A DNA stretch of 64,000 nt from Caulobacter sp. (GCA_030645575.1 JAUSMJ010000063.1:1-64000), one strand, 5' to 3'; counted from the stretch's first letter, positions 53,225 to 63,230 are shown. A program made the numbers and translations. The notes: generated by a model from the letters alone, not told the origin.

Positions 53225-56200
53225 TCGCCGCCCTCATCCGCTGGTCGGTGGCCAATCGTTTCTTCGTGGTGCTGGCCGCCCTGGCGATCATCGGAACCGG
53301 CGTCTGGGCCGTGCGCACCACGGCCGTGGACGCCCTGCCCGATCTCTCCGACGTGCAGGTCGTCATCCGCACCAGCTATCCCGGCCAGGCGCCGCAGATC
53401 GTCGAGAACCAGGTCACCTATCCGCTGGCCACGACCATGCTGTCCGTGCCCGGCGCGAAGGTCGTGCGGGGCTATTCCTTCTTTGGCGACAGCTTCGTCT
53501 ATGTGCTGTTCGAGGACGGGACCGACCTCTACTGGGCGCGGTCCCGGGTGCTGGAATACCTCAACCAGGTCCAGGGCCGGCTGCCGGACTCCGCGCGCCC
53601 CGCCCTTGGTCCCGACGCCACCGGGGTGGGCTGGATCTACGAATACGCCCTGGTCGATCGCACCGGCCGCCACGACCTCTCGCAGCTGCGCAGCCTGCAG
53701 GACTGGTTCCTGCGCTATGAGCTGAAGAGCCTGCCGGGCGTCGCCGAGGTGGCCAGCATCGGCGGCATGGTCAGGCAGTACCAGGTGGTCCTCGACCCGG
53801 TGAAGCTGGCCGCCTACGGCGTCACCCACCAACAGGTCACCCTGGCCATCAACCGCGCCAATGGCGAGGCCGGCGGCTCGGTGCTGGAGCTGGCCGAGGC
53901 CGAGTACATGGTCCGGGCCAGCGGCTATCTGAAGACCCTGGACGATTTCCGGGCCGTGCCGCTGCGGACCGCCGGCGGGACCCCGGTCCTGCTCGGCGAC
54001 CTCGCGACGATCCAGATCGGGCCGGAGATGCGGCGCGGCATCGCCGAACTGGACGGCCAGGGCGAGGTCGCCGGCGGGGTCATCATCCTGCGCTCCGGCG
54101 AGAACGCCCGCGCCACCATCAAGGCGGTGCAGACCAGGCTGACCGAGCTGAAACGCGGCCTGCCGCCGGGCGTGGAGGTGGTGACCACCTATGACCGATC
54201 CCAGCTCATCGACCGCGCCATCGAGAACCTGACCACCAAGCTCGGCGAGGAGTTCCTCATCGTCGCGCTCGTCTGCGGCCTGTTCCTCTGGCACGTCCGC
54301 TCGGCCCTGGTGGCTATCCTGACCCTGCCGCTGGGGGTTCTGATCGCCTTCATCATCATGCGGCTGCAGGGGGTGAACGCCGACATCATGTCGCTGGGCG
54401 GCATCGCCATCGCCATCGGGGCCATGGTCGACGCGGCCGTGGTGATGATCGAGAACGCCCACAAGAAAATCGAACGCTGGGAGCACGACCACCCGGGCGA
54501 GCGCCTCGAAGGCGACGAACGCTGGCGGGTGATCACCGACGCCGCCGTCGAGGTCGGGCCGGCGCTGTTCTTCAGCCTGGTGATCATCACCCTGTCGTTC
54601 GTGCCGGTGTTCACGCTGCAGGCGCAGGAGGGGCGGCTGTTTTCGCCGCTGGCCTTCACCAAGACCTACGCCATGGCCGGCGCGGCGCTGCTGTCGGTGA
54701 CCCTGGTTCCGGTGCTGATGGGCTGGCTGATCCGCGGGCGCATTCCGGCCGAACAGGACAATTTCCTCAACCGCTGGCTCACGGCCATCTACCGACCCGC
54801 GCTGGACTGGGTGCTGGACCGGCCCCGGACGGCGCTGGTCATCGCCGCGCTGGTGTTCGCCACCACCGTCTGGCCGCTGTCCCAGCTCGGCGGCGAGTTC
54901 ATACCGCTGATGGACGAGGGCGACCTGCTCTACATGCCCTCCGCCTTGCCCGGCCTCTCGGCGGCCAAGGCCTCGCGGCTGCTGCAGCAAACCGACCGGA
55001 TGATCCGCACCGTGCCGGAGGTGAAGAGCGTGTTCGGCAAGGCTGGCCGCGCCGAAAGCGCCACCGATCCGGCGCCGCTGGAGATGTTCGAGACCACCAT
55101 CCAGTTCAAGCCCCGCGACCAGTGGCGGCCCGGCATGACCCCCGAGCGGTTGGTCGAGGAGCTGGACCGGGCGGTTCAGGTCCCGGGCCTGGCCAACGTC
55201 TGGGTCCCGCCGATCCGCAACCGCATCGACATGCTGGCCACCGGCATCAAGAGCCCGATCGGGGTCAAGGTGTCCGGCGCCGATCTGGCCGAACTGGACC
55301 GCATCGCCCATGACGTGGAAGCGGTGGCCAGGCGCACGCCCGGCGTCAGCTCGGCCCTGGCCGAGCGGCTGACTGGCGGACGTTACGTGGACATCGACAT
55401 CGACCGCGCCGCCGCCGCGAGGTTCGGCCTCAACATCGCCGACGTGCAGGAGATCGTCGCCGGCGCCATCGGCGGCGAGACCATCGGCCAGACGGTCGAG
55501 GGCCTGGCGCGCTACCCGATCAGCGTCCGCTATCCGCGCGAGATCAGGGACAGCCTGGATGGCCTGCGAGCCCTGCCGATCCTGACGCCTTCGGGCCAGC
55601 AGATCACCCTGGGAACGGTGGCGGCGGTCACCGTCGCCGACGGCCCGCCGATGCTCAAGACCGAGAACGGGCGGCCCTCGACCTGGGTCTATGTGGACGT
55701 GCGCGGGCGCGATCTGGCGTCCGTGGTCAAGGACCTGCGCGCGGCCGTGGCCAAGGATGTCCAGCTCTCGCCGGGCGTCTCGATCGCCTACTCCGGACAG
55801 TTCGAGTTCCTGGAGCGGGCCATGGCGCGGTTGAAGCTGGTCGTGCCGGCCACCCTGCTGATCATCTTCGTCCTGCTCTATGTGATCTTCCGCCGGTTCG
55901 ACGAAGCGGCGCTGATCATGGGCACACTGCCGTTCGCCCTGACCGGGGGCATCTGGACCCTCTATCTGCTCGGCTACCATCAGTCGGTCGCAACCGGCGT
56001 CGGGTTCATCGCGTTGTCAGGTGTCGCCGCCGAGTTCGGGGTGGTGATGCTGATCTACCTCAAGCACGCCCTGGCCGAACGGGGCGACGATCCGGACATC
56101 GGCCAGGTCGAGGCGGCCGTGAGGGAAGGCGCGCTGCTGCGCGTAAGACCAAAGGCCATGACCGTCGCGGTGATCCTCGCGGGCCTGTTGCCCATCCTGC

Positions 56201-56370
56201 TCGGCCATGGGGCCGGGTCGGAGGTGATGAGCCGCATCGCCGCCCCGATGATCGGCGGCATGCTGACCGCGCCGCTGCTGTCGATGCTCGTTATTCCAGC
56301 CGCCTGGCTGCTGCTCAGGCGACGGCGCGCCCGTTCCGTTCAACCGCTTCCACAAGGAGACACGCCATGA
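53221..56370 (+). CDS. cusA: CzcA/CusA heavy-metal RND pump
   Basis: 1049 residues. 12-TM RND with [76 protein letters not shown] (central TM4 with charged relay), [12 protein letters not shown]-like [21 protein letters not shown], and [20 protein letters not shown]. Exports Cu+/Ag+ or Zn/Co/Cd. Linkage with a CusF domain gene and the copAB operon favours copper. Overlaps cusB and the next gene. Confidence 0.95.
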   Translation: MIAALIRWSVANRFFVVLAALAIIGTGVWAVRTTAVDALPDLSDVQVVIRTSYPGQAPQIVENQVTYPLATTMLSVPGAKVVRGYSFFGDSFVYVLFEDGTDLYWARSRVLEYLNQVQGRLPDSARPALGPDATGVGWIYEYALVDRTGRHDLSQLRSLQDWFLRYELKSLPGVAEVASIGGMVRQYQVVLDPVKLAAYGVTHQQVTLAINRANGEAGGSVLELAEAEYMVRASGYLKTLDDFRAVPLRTAGGTPVLLGDLATIQIGPEMRRGIAELDGQGEVAGGVIILRSGENARATIKAVQTRLTELKRGLPPGVEVVTTYDRSQLIDRAIENLTTKLGEEFLIVALVCGLFLWHVRSALVAILTLPLGVLIAFIIMRLQGVNADIMSLGGIAIAIGAMVDAAVVMIENAHKKIERWEHDHPGERLEGDERWRVITDAAVEVGPALFFSLVIITLSFVPVFTLQAQEGRLFSPLAFTKTYAMAGAALLSVTLVPVLMGWLIRGRIPAEQDNFLNRWLTAIYRPALDWVLDRPRTALVIAALVFATTVWPLSQLGGEFIPLMDEGDLLYMPSALPGLSAAKASRLLQQTDRMIRTVPEVKSVFGKAGRAESATDPAPLEMFETTIQFKPRDQWRPGMTPERLVEELDRAVQVPGLANVWVPPIRNRIDMLATGIKSPIGVKVSGADLAELDRIAHDVEAVARRTPGVSSALAERLTGGRYVDIDIDRAAAARFGLNIADVQEIVAGAIGGETIGQTVEGLARYPISVRYPREIRDSLDGLRALPILTPSGQQITLGTVAAVTVADGPPMLKTENGRPSTWVYVDVRGRDLASVVKDLRAAVAKDVQLSPGVSIAYSGQFEFLERAMARLKLVVPATLLIIFVLLYVIFRRFDEAALIMGTLPFALTGGIWTLYLLGYHQSVATGVGFIALSGVAAEFGVVMLIYLKHALAERGDDPDIGQVEAAVREGALLRVRPKAMTVAVILAGLLPILLGHGAGSEVMSRIAAPMIGGMLTAPLLSMLVIPAAWLLLRRRRARSVQPLPQGDTP

Positions 56371-56753
56371 AGCGCCTCACCCTGATCCTCGCCTCCGCCG
56401 CCATGGCGACCGCCCTCGCCGGCTGTGGCGAGAAGGTCGCCGAACCGGCCGCCGATGCCGAACAGGCCGCCCCGGCGGCGGGCCCCGGGGCGGGCGGCAT
56501 GACGCCCGGCATGGGCATGGCCGGCGCGATGATGGCCAAGGGAACCGGAACGGTCACGGCCATCGACAAGACGGCCGGCACGATCACCCTCGACCACGGC
56601 CCGATCGCCGAAGCGAAATGGCCCGCCATGGAGATGGAGTTCAAAGCGACCCCGGCAAGCCTGCTCGACACGGTCAAGGTCGGCGACAAGGTCTCGTTCG
56701 AGCTGAAGATGGGCAGCGGAACGGGTGAGGTGACGGCTATCCAGCCGCAATAG
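56367..56753 (+). CDS. CusF-like copper-binding lipoprotein
   Basis: 128 residues with lipobox (LAGCG). Mature C-terminal OB fold [30 protein letters not shown] has the CusF ligands His, Trp and two Met (H...W..M.M). A Gly/Met-rich linker ([17 protein letters not shown]) lies between. Periplasmic Cu+/Ag+ shuttle to CusB. ATGA overlap with cusA. Confidence 0.92.
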   Translation: MKRLTLILASAAMATALAGCGEKVAEPAADAEQAAPAAGPGAGGMTPGMGMAGAMMAKGTGTVTAIDKTAGTITLDHGPIAEAKWPAMEMEFKATPASLLDTVKVGDKVSFELKMGSGTGEVTAIQPQ

Positions 56754-56789
56754 GCGCCAGAGGCGGATCGAAGCCGAAGTCGGCTTCGA

Positions 56790-57089
56790 TCAACGCCGCC
56801 CTTCGAGCAGGGTCGAAGGCGCGAGGGCGTCAGTTGTCGCGAAGATCGAGGGTTTGGGCGCGGCGACGGCCGACGCGGCGGTCAGGCCGCCGACGCCTGT
56901 TCCCAGAACCAGGGCAATGCCGACGGCGGCCATGCGAGCCGGCGCGAGGCCGGCTCTCACCGACCGTTCACGGGCGATGAGGCGACGCACGTCGTATTCG
57001 ACAGCGCCGAGCTCACGATCCAGGTCCTGGTCGCGAAGCTGTGTCAGCAAGCTGTCCAATCGGTCGGTCATGTCCTGCGTCCTGGGCAC
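56790..57089 (-). CDS. Single-TM protein, possible CnrY-like anti-sigma factor
   Basis: 99 residues from GTG with GGAGGA at good spacing. Cytosolic N-terminal ~50 residues (TDRLDSLLTQLRDQDLDRELGAVEYDVRRLIARERSVRAG) that are helix-forming and charged, one TM (ARMAAVGIALVLGTGVGGLTAASAVA) and a short periplasmic tail. Size and topology match CnrY (about 95 aa), which holds the CnrH sigma factor. CnrH/CnrX homologues are encoded 4.6 kb away. Assignment is by shape and context, not by recognised sequence identity. Confidence 0.5.
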   Translation of the reverse strand: MPRTQDMTDRLDSLLTQLRDQDLDRELGAVEYDVRRLIARERSVRAGLAPARMAAVGIALVLGTGVGGLTAASAVAAPKPSIFATTDALAPSTLLEGRR

Positions 57090-57251
57090 TGTGTTCCTCC
57101 ATTATACGCGCCGCCCATTCAAATCCCCCAGATCGTTCAGAGCTTTTCCTCCCTCCCCCTCTGCCCGGTCGATGAGGGCTGCCCGGGCCGGGCGCGTATA
57201 TCCGCCTGAAGCGCCAAGGCGCACCGACCCGAGAGACTCGAGGAGTTTTTG

Positions 57252-57581
57252 ATGAAGTCCAATCTGATGATCGCGGTGCTGGCCGCCGCGCTTTCGACCG
57301 CCGGGATGACGGCGCCGGCTCTCGCCCACGATGGCGAAGACCACGCCGCCACTCCCCAGTCGGCGGCCGGCGATGGCGTGATCAAGGCGGTGGACGTCAA
57401 GGCCGGCACGGTGGTGATTGCCCACGGCCCGATCCCCGCGCTCAAGTGGCCCGCCATGACCATGAAGTTCAAGGTCGAGTCCGCAGCCGTTCTGAACGGC
57501 GTCACGATCGGCAAGAGGGTCCACTTCGTTCTGAAGAACGAACACGGCAAGCCGGTCGTCTCCGAAATCCACGTCCTGTGA
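57252..57581 (+). CDS. Second CusF-like copper-binding protein
   Basis: 109 residues from ATG after AGGAG. Signal peptide to ALA-HDGEDHA. OB fold VDVKAGTVVIAHGPIPALKWPAMTMKFKV with His, Trp and Met-x-Met as in CusF. Differs from the lipoprotein copy by lacking the lipobox. A soluble periplasmic copper carrier. Confidence 0.9.
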   Translation: MKSNLMIAVLAAALSTAGMTAPALAHDGEDHAATPQSAAGDGVIKAVDVKAGTVVIAHGPIPALKWPAMTMKFKVESAAVLNGVTIGKRVHFVLKNEHGKPVVSEIHVL

Positions 57582-57651
57582 AGCCGGGCGCAGGCGTGGT
57601 CCTGGAGACCATGCCCGTAGCCTCAATCGAAGACACCGGGGGCCCAAGGCC

Positions 57652-58332
57652 ATGACAAACACGAACGCGAGACCATGGCTGGCCGGTTTGCTGGGGCTAC
57701 TTCTGGCGCTGGGGCTGGCCGCTTCGCCCCTGAGCGCGCACGAAGACGACAAGGCTCCTGTCCCGGCGGCATCGCCCGCCACGGCGCCGGCCACCGCCGC
57801 GATGTCGCCCGAGGATATGCCAGTCACCGACATGGCCTGGCCGACCGATGACGACGACGGCATGATGATGAGCCACAAGGCCAGGCCGACGACGTTCGAA
57901 GGCCGTCTGCTGGCCTGGATCGGAATGTGGCACCCGGCGGCTATCCACTTCCCCATTGCCCTGCTGCTGACGGTGGCCTTCCTGGAGGGCCTCGCGGCTG
58001 TCCGGCGCAAGCCGATCTACACGGCGAGCAACAGGATTCTGCTGGCGGTCGGTGTCGCCGGCGCGTTTGTCGCCGCGCCGATGGGTTGGCTGAACGCGGG
58101 CCTGCCGACGCCCGATGACAGCTTTGCCTTGACCGTTCACCGCTGGCTTGGAACCGCCATGCCCTTCCTGCTGTTGGCGTTGTGGTCCTTGAAGAGACCA
58201 GCGGAACAGGCGGCCACGCGCTTGAGTTCGCGTGGGTATGAGGCGCTGCTGGCCGCCACTGTGCTGCTGATCTTGGTGCAAGCCTATTTCGGCGCGATTA
58301 TCACTCACGGCGCCGAACACATGATGTTCTGA
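57652..58332 (+). CDS. DUF2231-like membrane protein of the copper cluster
   Basis: 226 residues. Signal/TM at the N-terminus, then His/Met-rich region (DMPVTDMAWPTDDDDGMMMSH) and four hydrophobic segments: MWHPAAIHFPIALLLTVAFLEGLAAV, LLAVGVAGAFVAAPMGWL, FLLLALWSLKRP and YEALLAATVLLILVQAYFGAIITHGAEHM. The WHPAAIHFPIALL motif is DUF2231-like. Common in caulobacterial copper islands, but no defined function. Confidence 0.78.
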   Translation: MTNTNARPWLAGLLGLLLALGLAASPLSAHEDDKAPVPAASPATAPATAAMSPEDMPVTDMAWPTDDDDGMMMSHKARPTTFEGRLLAWIGMWHPAAIHFPIALLLTVAFLEGLAAVRRKPIYTASNRILLAVGVAGAFVAAPMGWLNAGLPTPDDSFALTVHRWLGTAMPFLLLALWSLKRPAEQAATRLSSRGYEALLAATVLLILVQAYFGAIITHGAEHMMF

Positions 58333-58430
58333 CACGGCACACTGAGCTGGATCGCACCGGGGGCGTTGGGTGATCCGAAACCAAATGGGAGGCCGCCGTA
58401 TTACGGCGGCTCCGTCCGACCGAGGATTTG

Positions 58431-60170
58431 ATGCCCAAAATCGCCCGCCGCACACTCCTGAGAAACGCCGGTCTGCTCGGAGCGGGGCTGGCCATGACCA
58501 GCCTGTTTCCCGCCTGGGCGCGCAGCAACTCGTCGGGCCTCGTCCGGGACCTGCCAACACTGTCCGGGACGGATATCAAACTTCGTATCGGCCACACGGC
58601 CTGGTCGATTGATGGTCGCCAGGGCCATGCCGTGACCATCAACGGCGCCGTTCCCGGACCGTTGATCCGGCTCCAGGAAGGGCAGACCGCCCGCATCGCG
58701 GTGACCAACGACCTGGACGAGGATACCTCGATCCACTGGCACGGCCTGATCGTGCCGTTCCAGATGGACGGGGTGCCGGGCGTCAGCTTCCCGGGCATCA
58801 AACCGGGCGAGACCTTTGTCTACGAGTTCCCGGTCGTGCAGTCGGGGACCTATTGGTATCACAGCCACTCGGGTCTGCAGGAGCAGGAGGGCCACTACGG
58901 TCCCATCGTGATCGAGCCCAGGGACGCCGATCCCGTGGCCTATGATCGCGAGTATGTGGTCGTGCTGTCCGACTTCGCCTTCATGCATCCGCACGAGATT
59001 TTCCGGAAACTGAAGCAGCAGGCGGGCGTCTTCAATTTCCAGAAGGAGACCGTCGCCGGTCTGCTTGCCGGCCGGGACCAGCCCCTGAAGGACCGCGTCG
59101 AGTGGGCGAAGATGCGGATGGACCCCACCGACATCTCCGATGTCACCGGGTCGGTCTATACATTCCTGATCAACGGCCATGGCCCCGACGACAACTGGAC
59201 CGCGCTGTTCAACCCCGGCGAACGCGTCCGTCTTCGGTTCGTGAACGCCGCCGCAATGACCATCTTCAACGTCCGCATTCCGGGCCTGACGATGACGGTC
59301 GTTCAGTCAGACGGCCAGAACGTGAAGCCGGTCGATGTCGAGGAATTCCAGATCTCGGTTGCCGAGACCTTCGATGTCGTCATCCAGCCGACCGAAGACA
59401 AGGCGTTCACCCTGGTCGCCGAAGCGGTTGATCGTTCGGGCATGGGCCGCGCCACGCTCGCGCCGCGCCCTGGCATGGTCGCCGCCGTGCCCCCCCTCCG
59501 TGAACGCCCTGTCGCCACCATGCGGGACATGGGCATGGACATGAGCGGCATGGACCACGGCCCCGCCGACGACACGTCCGGCGGGATGCAGATGGATATG
59601 TCCGGCATGGATATGTCGATGCGCAATCCCGACAACGCACCGCAGGTCACCATGGGGCCAGGCGTCCAGACCATCTCGCCGATGCCGATGGACCGAACGG
59701 GCGAGCCTGGTCAGGGTCTGGAAGACGTCGGCCACAAGGTGCTGGTCTACACCGACCTTGAGGCGCTGACGCCCAACCCGGACAGCCGGACGCCGTCCCG
59801 TTCCCTCGAGCTGCACCTGACCGGCAACATGGAACGGTTCATGTGGTCGTTCGACGGTGAAAAATACAGCGAGATCACCAAGCCGATCCCGTTCCGGCTG
59901 AACGAACGGGTGCGGGTGACCCTGGTGAACGACTCGATGATGTCGCACCCGATGCACATCCACGGGCATTTCTTCGAGTTGCTGGTTGGGCCAAAAGGCC
60001 GACACCCGCGCAAACACACGGTCAACGTCGCGCCGGGCGGCAAGGTGACCTTTGATCTGACGGCGGATGCGCCGGGCGACTGGGCCTTCCACTGCCACAT
60101 GCTCTACCACATGCATGCGGGCATGTTCCGCCTGGTCAGTGTCCGACCCCTCGCGGGAGAAGGCGCATGA
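58431..60170 (+). CDS. copA: Copper resistance multicopper oxidase CopA
   Basis: 579 residues. Twin-arginine leader (RRTLLRNAGLLGAGLAM). Cupredoxin motifs: SIHWHGLIVPFQMDG, TYWYHSHSGLQEQEG, C-terminal HPMHIHGHFFELL and HCHMLYHMHAGM, covering T1, T2 and T3 sites. A Met/Asp/Gly-rich stretch (about 365-400: MRDMGMDMSGMDHG, GMQMDMSGMDMSM) is the CopA copper-binding region. Periplasmic, oxidises Cu+ and binds copper. Overlaps copB by 4 bp. Confidence 0.96.
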   Translation: MPKIARRTLLRNAGLLGAGLAMTSLFPAWARSNSSGLVRDLPTLSGTDIKLRIGHTAWSIDGRQGHAVTINGAVPGPLIRLQEGQTARIAVTNDLDEDTSIHWHGLIVPFQMDGVPGVSFPGIKPGETFVYEFPVVQSGTYWYHSHSGLQEQEGHYGPIVIEPRDADPVAYDREYVVVLSDFAFMHPHEIFRKLKQQAGVFNFQKETVAGLLAGRDQPLKDRVEWAKMRMDPTDISDVTGSVYTFLINGHGPDDNWTALFNPGERVRLRFVNAAAMTIFNVRIPGLTMTVVQSDGQNVKPVDVEEFQISVAETFDVVIQPTEDKAFTLVAEAVDRSGMGRATLAPRPGMVAAVPPLRERPVATMRDMGMDMSGMDHGPADDTSGGMQMDMSGMDMSMRNPDNAPQVTMGPGVQTISPMPMDRTGEPGQGLEDVGHKVLVYTDLEALTPNPDSRTPSRSLELHLTGNMERFMWSFDGEKYSEITKPIPFRLNERVRVTLVNDSMMSHPMHIHGHFFELLVGPKGRHPRKHTVNVAPGGKVTFDLTADAPGDWAFHCHMLYHMHAGMFRLVSVRPLAGEGA

Positions 60171-61174
60171 AGACCGCGGCGATTCTGACGGCGCTTCTTG
60201 CCATCACGGCGACGCCCGCCCTGGCGCAGCACCAGGGCCACCCGATGCCGATGCCGCTGCCAAAGGCGGCTCCCACACCCAGGCCCCCGCCGCCACCGTC
60301 GCCGGGTAGCGACGCCGCAACTCCCGCCCCGGCCGCCAGGCCGGCGACGGATCAGCCGACAGAAAATCCTGGCGCCGGACCCGCCGAGAGCGGCGTCGCC
60401 GCAATGTCCGGGATGGATCACGGCGCCGCCGAAGAGGAGGTCGGCGACGACCCTGCGCCTCCCCCCCCGACCGATCACGCTGCTGATGGCGTGTTCGACC
60501 CGGCGGTCATGGCCCGCGCCCGTGCCCAGCTTCAAAAGGAACATGGCGGCAGCCTCATATCCAAGGTGATGCTCAGCCTCGGCGAGTACCGGATCGGCGA
60601 CGGCGAGGACGGCTATCGTTGGGAAGGCGAGGCCTGGGTCGGCGGCGACCTAAATCGGTTCGTCGTGAAGACCGAGGGCGAGGGCGCTGGTGAGTTGGAG
60701 AGCGCCGAGGCGCAGACGCTCTATTCGCGGGCGATCAGTCCCTATTTCGACCTCCAGGCAGGCGTTCGGCAGGATTTCCAGTCCGGCCCGAAGCGCACCT
60801 ACGCCACGGTCGGTTTCGAAGGCGTCGCGCCCTACTGGTTCGAGACATCGGGCGCCCTGTTCCTGTCCAACAAGGGCGAGGTGTCCGGCCGGCTGGAAGG
60901 GACTTACGACCTGCGTCTGACGCAACGATGGATCTTGCAGCCCCGCGTGGAAACCAACTTCACCGGCCAGGACATTCCCGAACTGGAGCTGGGCTCGGGC
61001 GTCTCCAACATCGAGCTGGGCCTGCGGCTGCGCTACGAAATCAAGCGAGAGTTCGCGCCCTACATCGGCGTCTCGTTCGACCGCAAGTTCGGCGGCACGG
61101 CTGACTACGCCCGCGTGCTCGGCAAGGATGTCGAGGCCACAGGCTTCGTCATCGGCGTCCGGGCCTGGTTCTAA
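60167..61174 (+). CDS. copB: Copper resistance protein B
   Basis: 335 residues. Signal peptide, a Pro/Ala-rich spacer with a GVAAMSGMDHGAAEEEV Met/His motif, then the CopB outer-membrane barrel: WEGEAWVGGDLNRFVVKTEGEGAGELESAEAQTLYSRAISPYFDLQAGVRQDF and ARVLGKDVEATGFVIGVRAWF at the end. Outer-membrane copper-binding protein paired with CopA. Confidence 0.94.
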   Translation: MKTAAILTALLAITATPALAQHQGHPMPMPLPKAAPTPRPPPPPSPGSDAATPAPAARPATDQPTENPGAGPAESGVAAMSGMDHGAAEEEVGDDPAPPPPTDHAADGVFDPAVMARARAQLQKEHGGSLISKVMLSLGEYRIGDGEDGYRWEGEAWVGGDLNRFVVKTEGEGAGELESAEAQTLYSRAISPYFDLQAGVRQDFQSGPKRTYATVGFEGVAPYWFETSGALFLSNKGEVSGRLEGTYDLRLTQRWILQPRVETNFTGQDIPELELGSGVSNIELGLRLRYEIKREFAPYIGVSFDRKFGGTADYARVLGKDVEATGFVIGVRAWF

Positions 61175-61196
61175 CCCCCAACACGGAAGTGTCCCC

Positions 61197-61667
61197 TTGG
61201 TTCTGAGAGCGCTCGTCTTTTCCCTCTGTCTCGCCGGGGCGGCTATTGCCGCGTCCACGCCGGCAAGCCCTGCCCAGGCCGCCTCGCCGGCCGCCACCCC
61301 GCTCGCCGTTGTCGAACAGTTCCACACGGCGATGAAACGGCGCGACGCAGACGCGGTGGCCGCGTTGATGGCCGACGATGCGGTCATCTATGAACAGGGC
61401 TGGGTTGAAGTCTCGAAGGACGAATACGTCACGGGTCACCTGCCAGGAGATATCGCCTACAGCGTCGGCATGACCGATCAGATCATCAGCCGCCGCGTCT
61501 CGACCAGCGGGTCGTTTGCGGTCGTCATGACCCAGGGCCGCACAACCGGAACCTATGAAGGAAAGGCCGTGGACCGGGGGGCAACTGAAACCATGGTTCT
61601 GAGGCGGACAAAGGGTGTCTGGCTGATCACCCACATCCACTGGTCGTCGCACGCGACGAAGGCCTAG
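61197..61667 (+). CDS. SnoaL/DUF4440-like secreted protein
   Basis: 156 residues from TTG with GGAAG at 7 nt. Signal peptide LVLRALVFSLCLAGAAIAAS. NTF2-fold region: VVEQFHTAMKRRDADAVAALMADDAVIYEQGWVEVSKDEYVTGHL and RRTKGVWLITHIHWSSHAT. Common in copper islands; a role is not known. Overlaps the convergent sigma-factor gene by 4 bp. Confidence 0.85.
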   Translation: MVLRALVFSLCLAGAAIAASTPASPAQAASPAATPLAVVEQFHTAMKRRDADAVAALMADDAVIYEQGWVEVSKDEYVTGHLPGDIAYSVGMTDQIISRRVSTSGSFAVVMTQGRTTGTYEGKAVDRGATETMVLRRTKGVWLITHIHWSSHATKA

Positions 61668-62239
61668 ATATCGTCGAGGGCCAGGGCCTCAGCCAGCGCC
61701 TTACGCGCCCGGTAAACCCGAAGCTCGACGGCCTTGGCGGTCAGTCCGAGAATACGGCCGGCCTCTTCCTGGCTGAGCTCTTCCAGCGCCGTCAGGATCA
61801 GCGGCTCCTTGAGACCTTGCGGCAGGTTGGCCACGGCCCGGTCCAGCCGGGAGAGACGTTGCTGATCCAGCACCGCCGCCTCGGGCGATGGCGTGTCGTC
61901 CGTCAGGTTCAGTCCCGCCTGGCTGTCGAGGGGATCGCTGCGTGTCAGCCAGCGCCGCACCGCACGCCGTCGGGACCAGTCCCGGCATTTGTTGAGCGCG
62001 ATGCTCCGCAGCCAGGTCGGAAAGGAACGGGCGGCGTCATAGCGTTTGAGCGCTGTCCAGGCCGCAGCGAAGGTCTCCTGCAGGAGATCGTAGGCCTCGT
62101 CAGGATTGCCGGTGTAGCGGCGGATGAACCGATAGAGCGCGTCCTTGTGGCGGGCAATCAGCCGAGCGAATGCGCGCTCGTCGCCCGCCACTGCGGTGGC
62201 GGCAAGCTGGTCGTCCGGTGCTTCGAAGTTCGGGCTCAC
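61664..62239 (-). CDS. ECF sigma factor, CnrH-like
   Basis: 191 residues from GTG in a 4-bp overlap with the upstream sensor gene. Region 2: AFARLIARHKDALYRFIRRYTGNPDEAYDLLQETFAAAWTALKRYDAARSFPTWLRSIALNKCRDWSRRR; region 4: LSRLDRAVANLPQGLKEPLILTALEELSQEEAGRILGLTAKAVELRVYRARKAL. Co-encoded with a CnrX-like sensor, so it should direct a metal-responsive regulon including this cluster. Confidence 0.93.
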   Translation of the reverse strand: MSPNFEAPDDQLAATAVAGDERAFARLIARHKDALYRFIRRYTGNPDEAYDLLQETFAAAWTALKRYDAARSFPTWLRSIALNKCRDWSRRRAVRRWLTRSDPLDSQAGLNLTDDTPSPEAAVLDQQRLSRLDRAVANLPQGLKEPLILTALEELSQEEAGRILGLTAKAVELRVYRARKALAEALALDDI

Positions 62240-62679
62240 CGATCCTCTTGGGTGAGCGCCGCGATCACTTCCGCGTCGAACGCCTTGGCCTGCTGCGGCG
62301 TCAGGACGGCCCGCATGTCGAACACATGGGCGATGGTCGCCTTCTGCAGAGCGCCCATGGCCATGTGCAGGTGATCGATGGCGGCCTCGACCTTTGGTGA
62401 GTCCTTGTGGCCCCCACGGATCGCGTCGGCCAGTTCACGGTTGGCCGCCCGCACGTCCGCCTCCAGCAGCCTCCGCTCGGTCCCATATTTTGCCTCGATG
62501 GCGTCGAGCTTGCGGGTCTGTTCCGGTGTCAGGTCCAGATCCCTGTGGACCATGTCATGCAGCGATGGACCGCCTGTCTGGTGGCTGATCACGTAGTAGG
62601 CGCAGAGCGAGGCGCCGCCTCCGGCCGCCAGGACCGCGAGGCCCACGGTGATTAGCAGGTTGCGCAATCCAGGCTTCAT
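62236..62679 (-). CDS. CnrX-like periplasmic heavy-metal sensor
   Basis: 147 residues from MKPGLRNLLITVGLAVLAA, an N-terminal membrane anchor. The Spy/CpxP-like helical domain has H41-x3-H45 (LHDMVHRDL), E62 (LDAIEAKYG), H118 and M122 (IAHVFDMRAVLTPQQ). These are spaced exactly like the CnrX ligands H42, H46, E63, H119 and M123. Conservation predicts the same N3O2S-type Ni/Co (possibly Cu) site. Stop overlaps the sigma gene. Confidence 0.9.
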   Translation of the reverse strand: MKPGLRNLLITVGLAVLAAGGGASLCAYYVISHQTGGPSLHDMVHRDLDLTPEQTRKLDAIEAKYGTERRLLEADVRAANRELADAIRGGHKDSPKVEAAIDHLHMAMGALQKATIAHVFDMRAVLTPQQAKAFDAEVIAALTQEDR

Positions 62680-62830
62680 CAGCGTCTCTCCGCGGCGGTT
62701 TCCGGGGCGCATCGCCAACCAGGCGTTCGCCCGCCTCCTGAGTTACGCACCCAAGCGCAGCAACCCTCCTGCACATGAGGGGTTGGTCTATCGCCCGCGT
62801 AGTTCCTGGGAAGAGTCTGGACGGAGGTCG

Positions 62831-63106
62831 TCATCGCATCGACCGCTGCAACAACGTGACAAGTTCGTCGGCCTTCAGTCGTTGTTCTTCAGGATCGCCG
62901 CTGGCTACGGCAGAGGCGACGCAATGGTCGATATGTTCGCGCATCAGCTCGGTCTCGACCTTGGTCAGGGCCGCCCGCACCGCCTGGAGCTGCGTCATGA
63001 TGTCGATGCAGTAGCGGTCCTCATCGACCATGCGCGCGATGCCGCGCACCTGGCCTTCGATGCGGTTCAGACGGTTCAGGAGTTTGGGTTTGTTTTCGCG
63101 CTGCAT
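62831..63106 (-). CDS. csoR: CsoR/FrmR-family copper-sensing repressor
   Basis: 91 residues from MQRENKPKLLNRLNRIEGQVRGIARMVDEDRYCIDIMTQLQAVRAAL. Conserved Cys in DRYCID, and H.x3.C in EHIDHCV (Cu+ ligand set C-H-C). Binds operators of the inverted TACCCC type found at its own promoter and next to the P-ATPase. Derepressed by Cu+. Confidence 0.95.
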   Translation of the reverse strand: MQRENKPKLLNRLNRIEGQVRGIARMVDEDRYCIDIMTQLQAVRAALTKVETELMREHIDHCVASAVASGDPEEQRLKADELVTLLQRSMR

Positions 63107-63132
63107 GGGTCCTCGTCCTTTGTTTCGAGATA

Positions 63133-63206
63133 TACCCCACCGGGGTAATTGACAAGCGTCGGGGCGAGGTCTAGATATGCCGCCACTATACCCCCGTGGG
63201 GCATAT
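63133..63206. promoter_or_regulatory. Two CsoR-type operators between csoR and the P-ATPase gene
   Basis: TACCCC-ACC-GGGGTA at 63133-63147 (perfect) and TACCCC-CGT-GGGGCA at 63189-63203 (one mismatch per half). The 42-bp spacing places one near each divergent start. Matches the G-tract dyad of CsoR boxes. Confidence 0.75.
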
Positions 63207-63230
63207 GCCGGCACGTGACGGGAGATGGAC

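Noticed and set aside
53041-55980. 979-residue minus-strand ORF
   Set aside because: It is antisense to cusA and rich in His, Asp and Gln, a typical shadow in GC-rich DNA.
57015-57130. A TATAAT-type promoter for the CnrY-like gene
   Set aside because: The -10-like TATAAT lies almost on top of the ribosome binding site and has no partner at 16-18 bp. I do not claim it.
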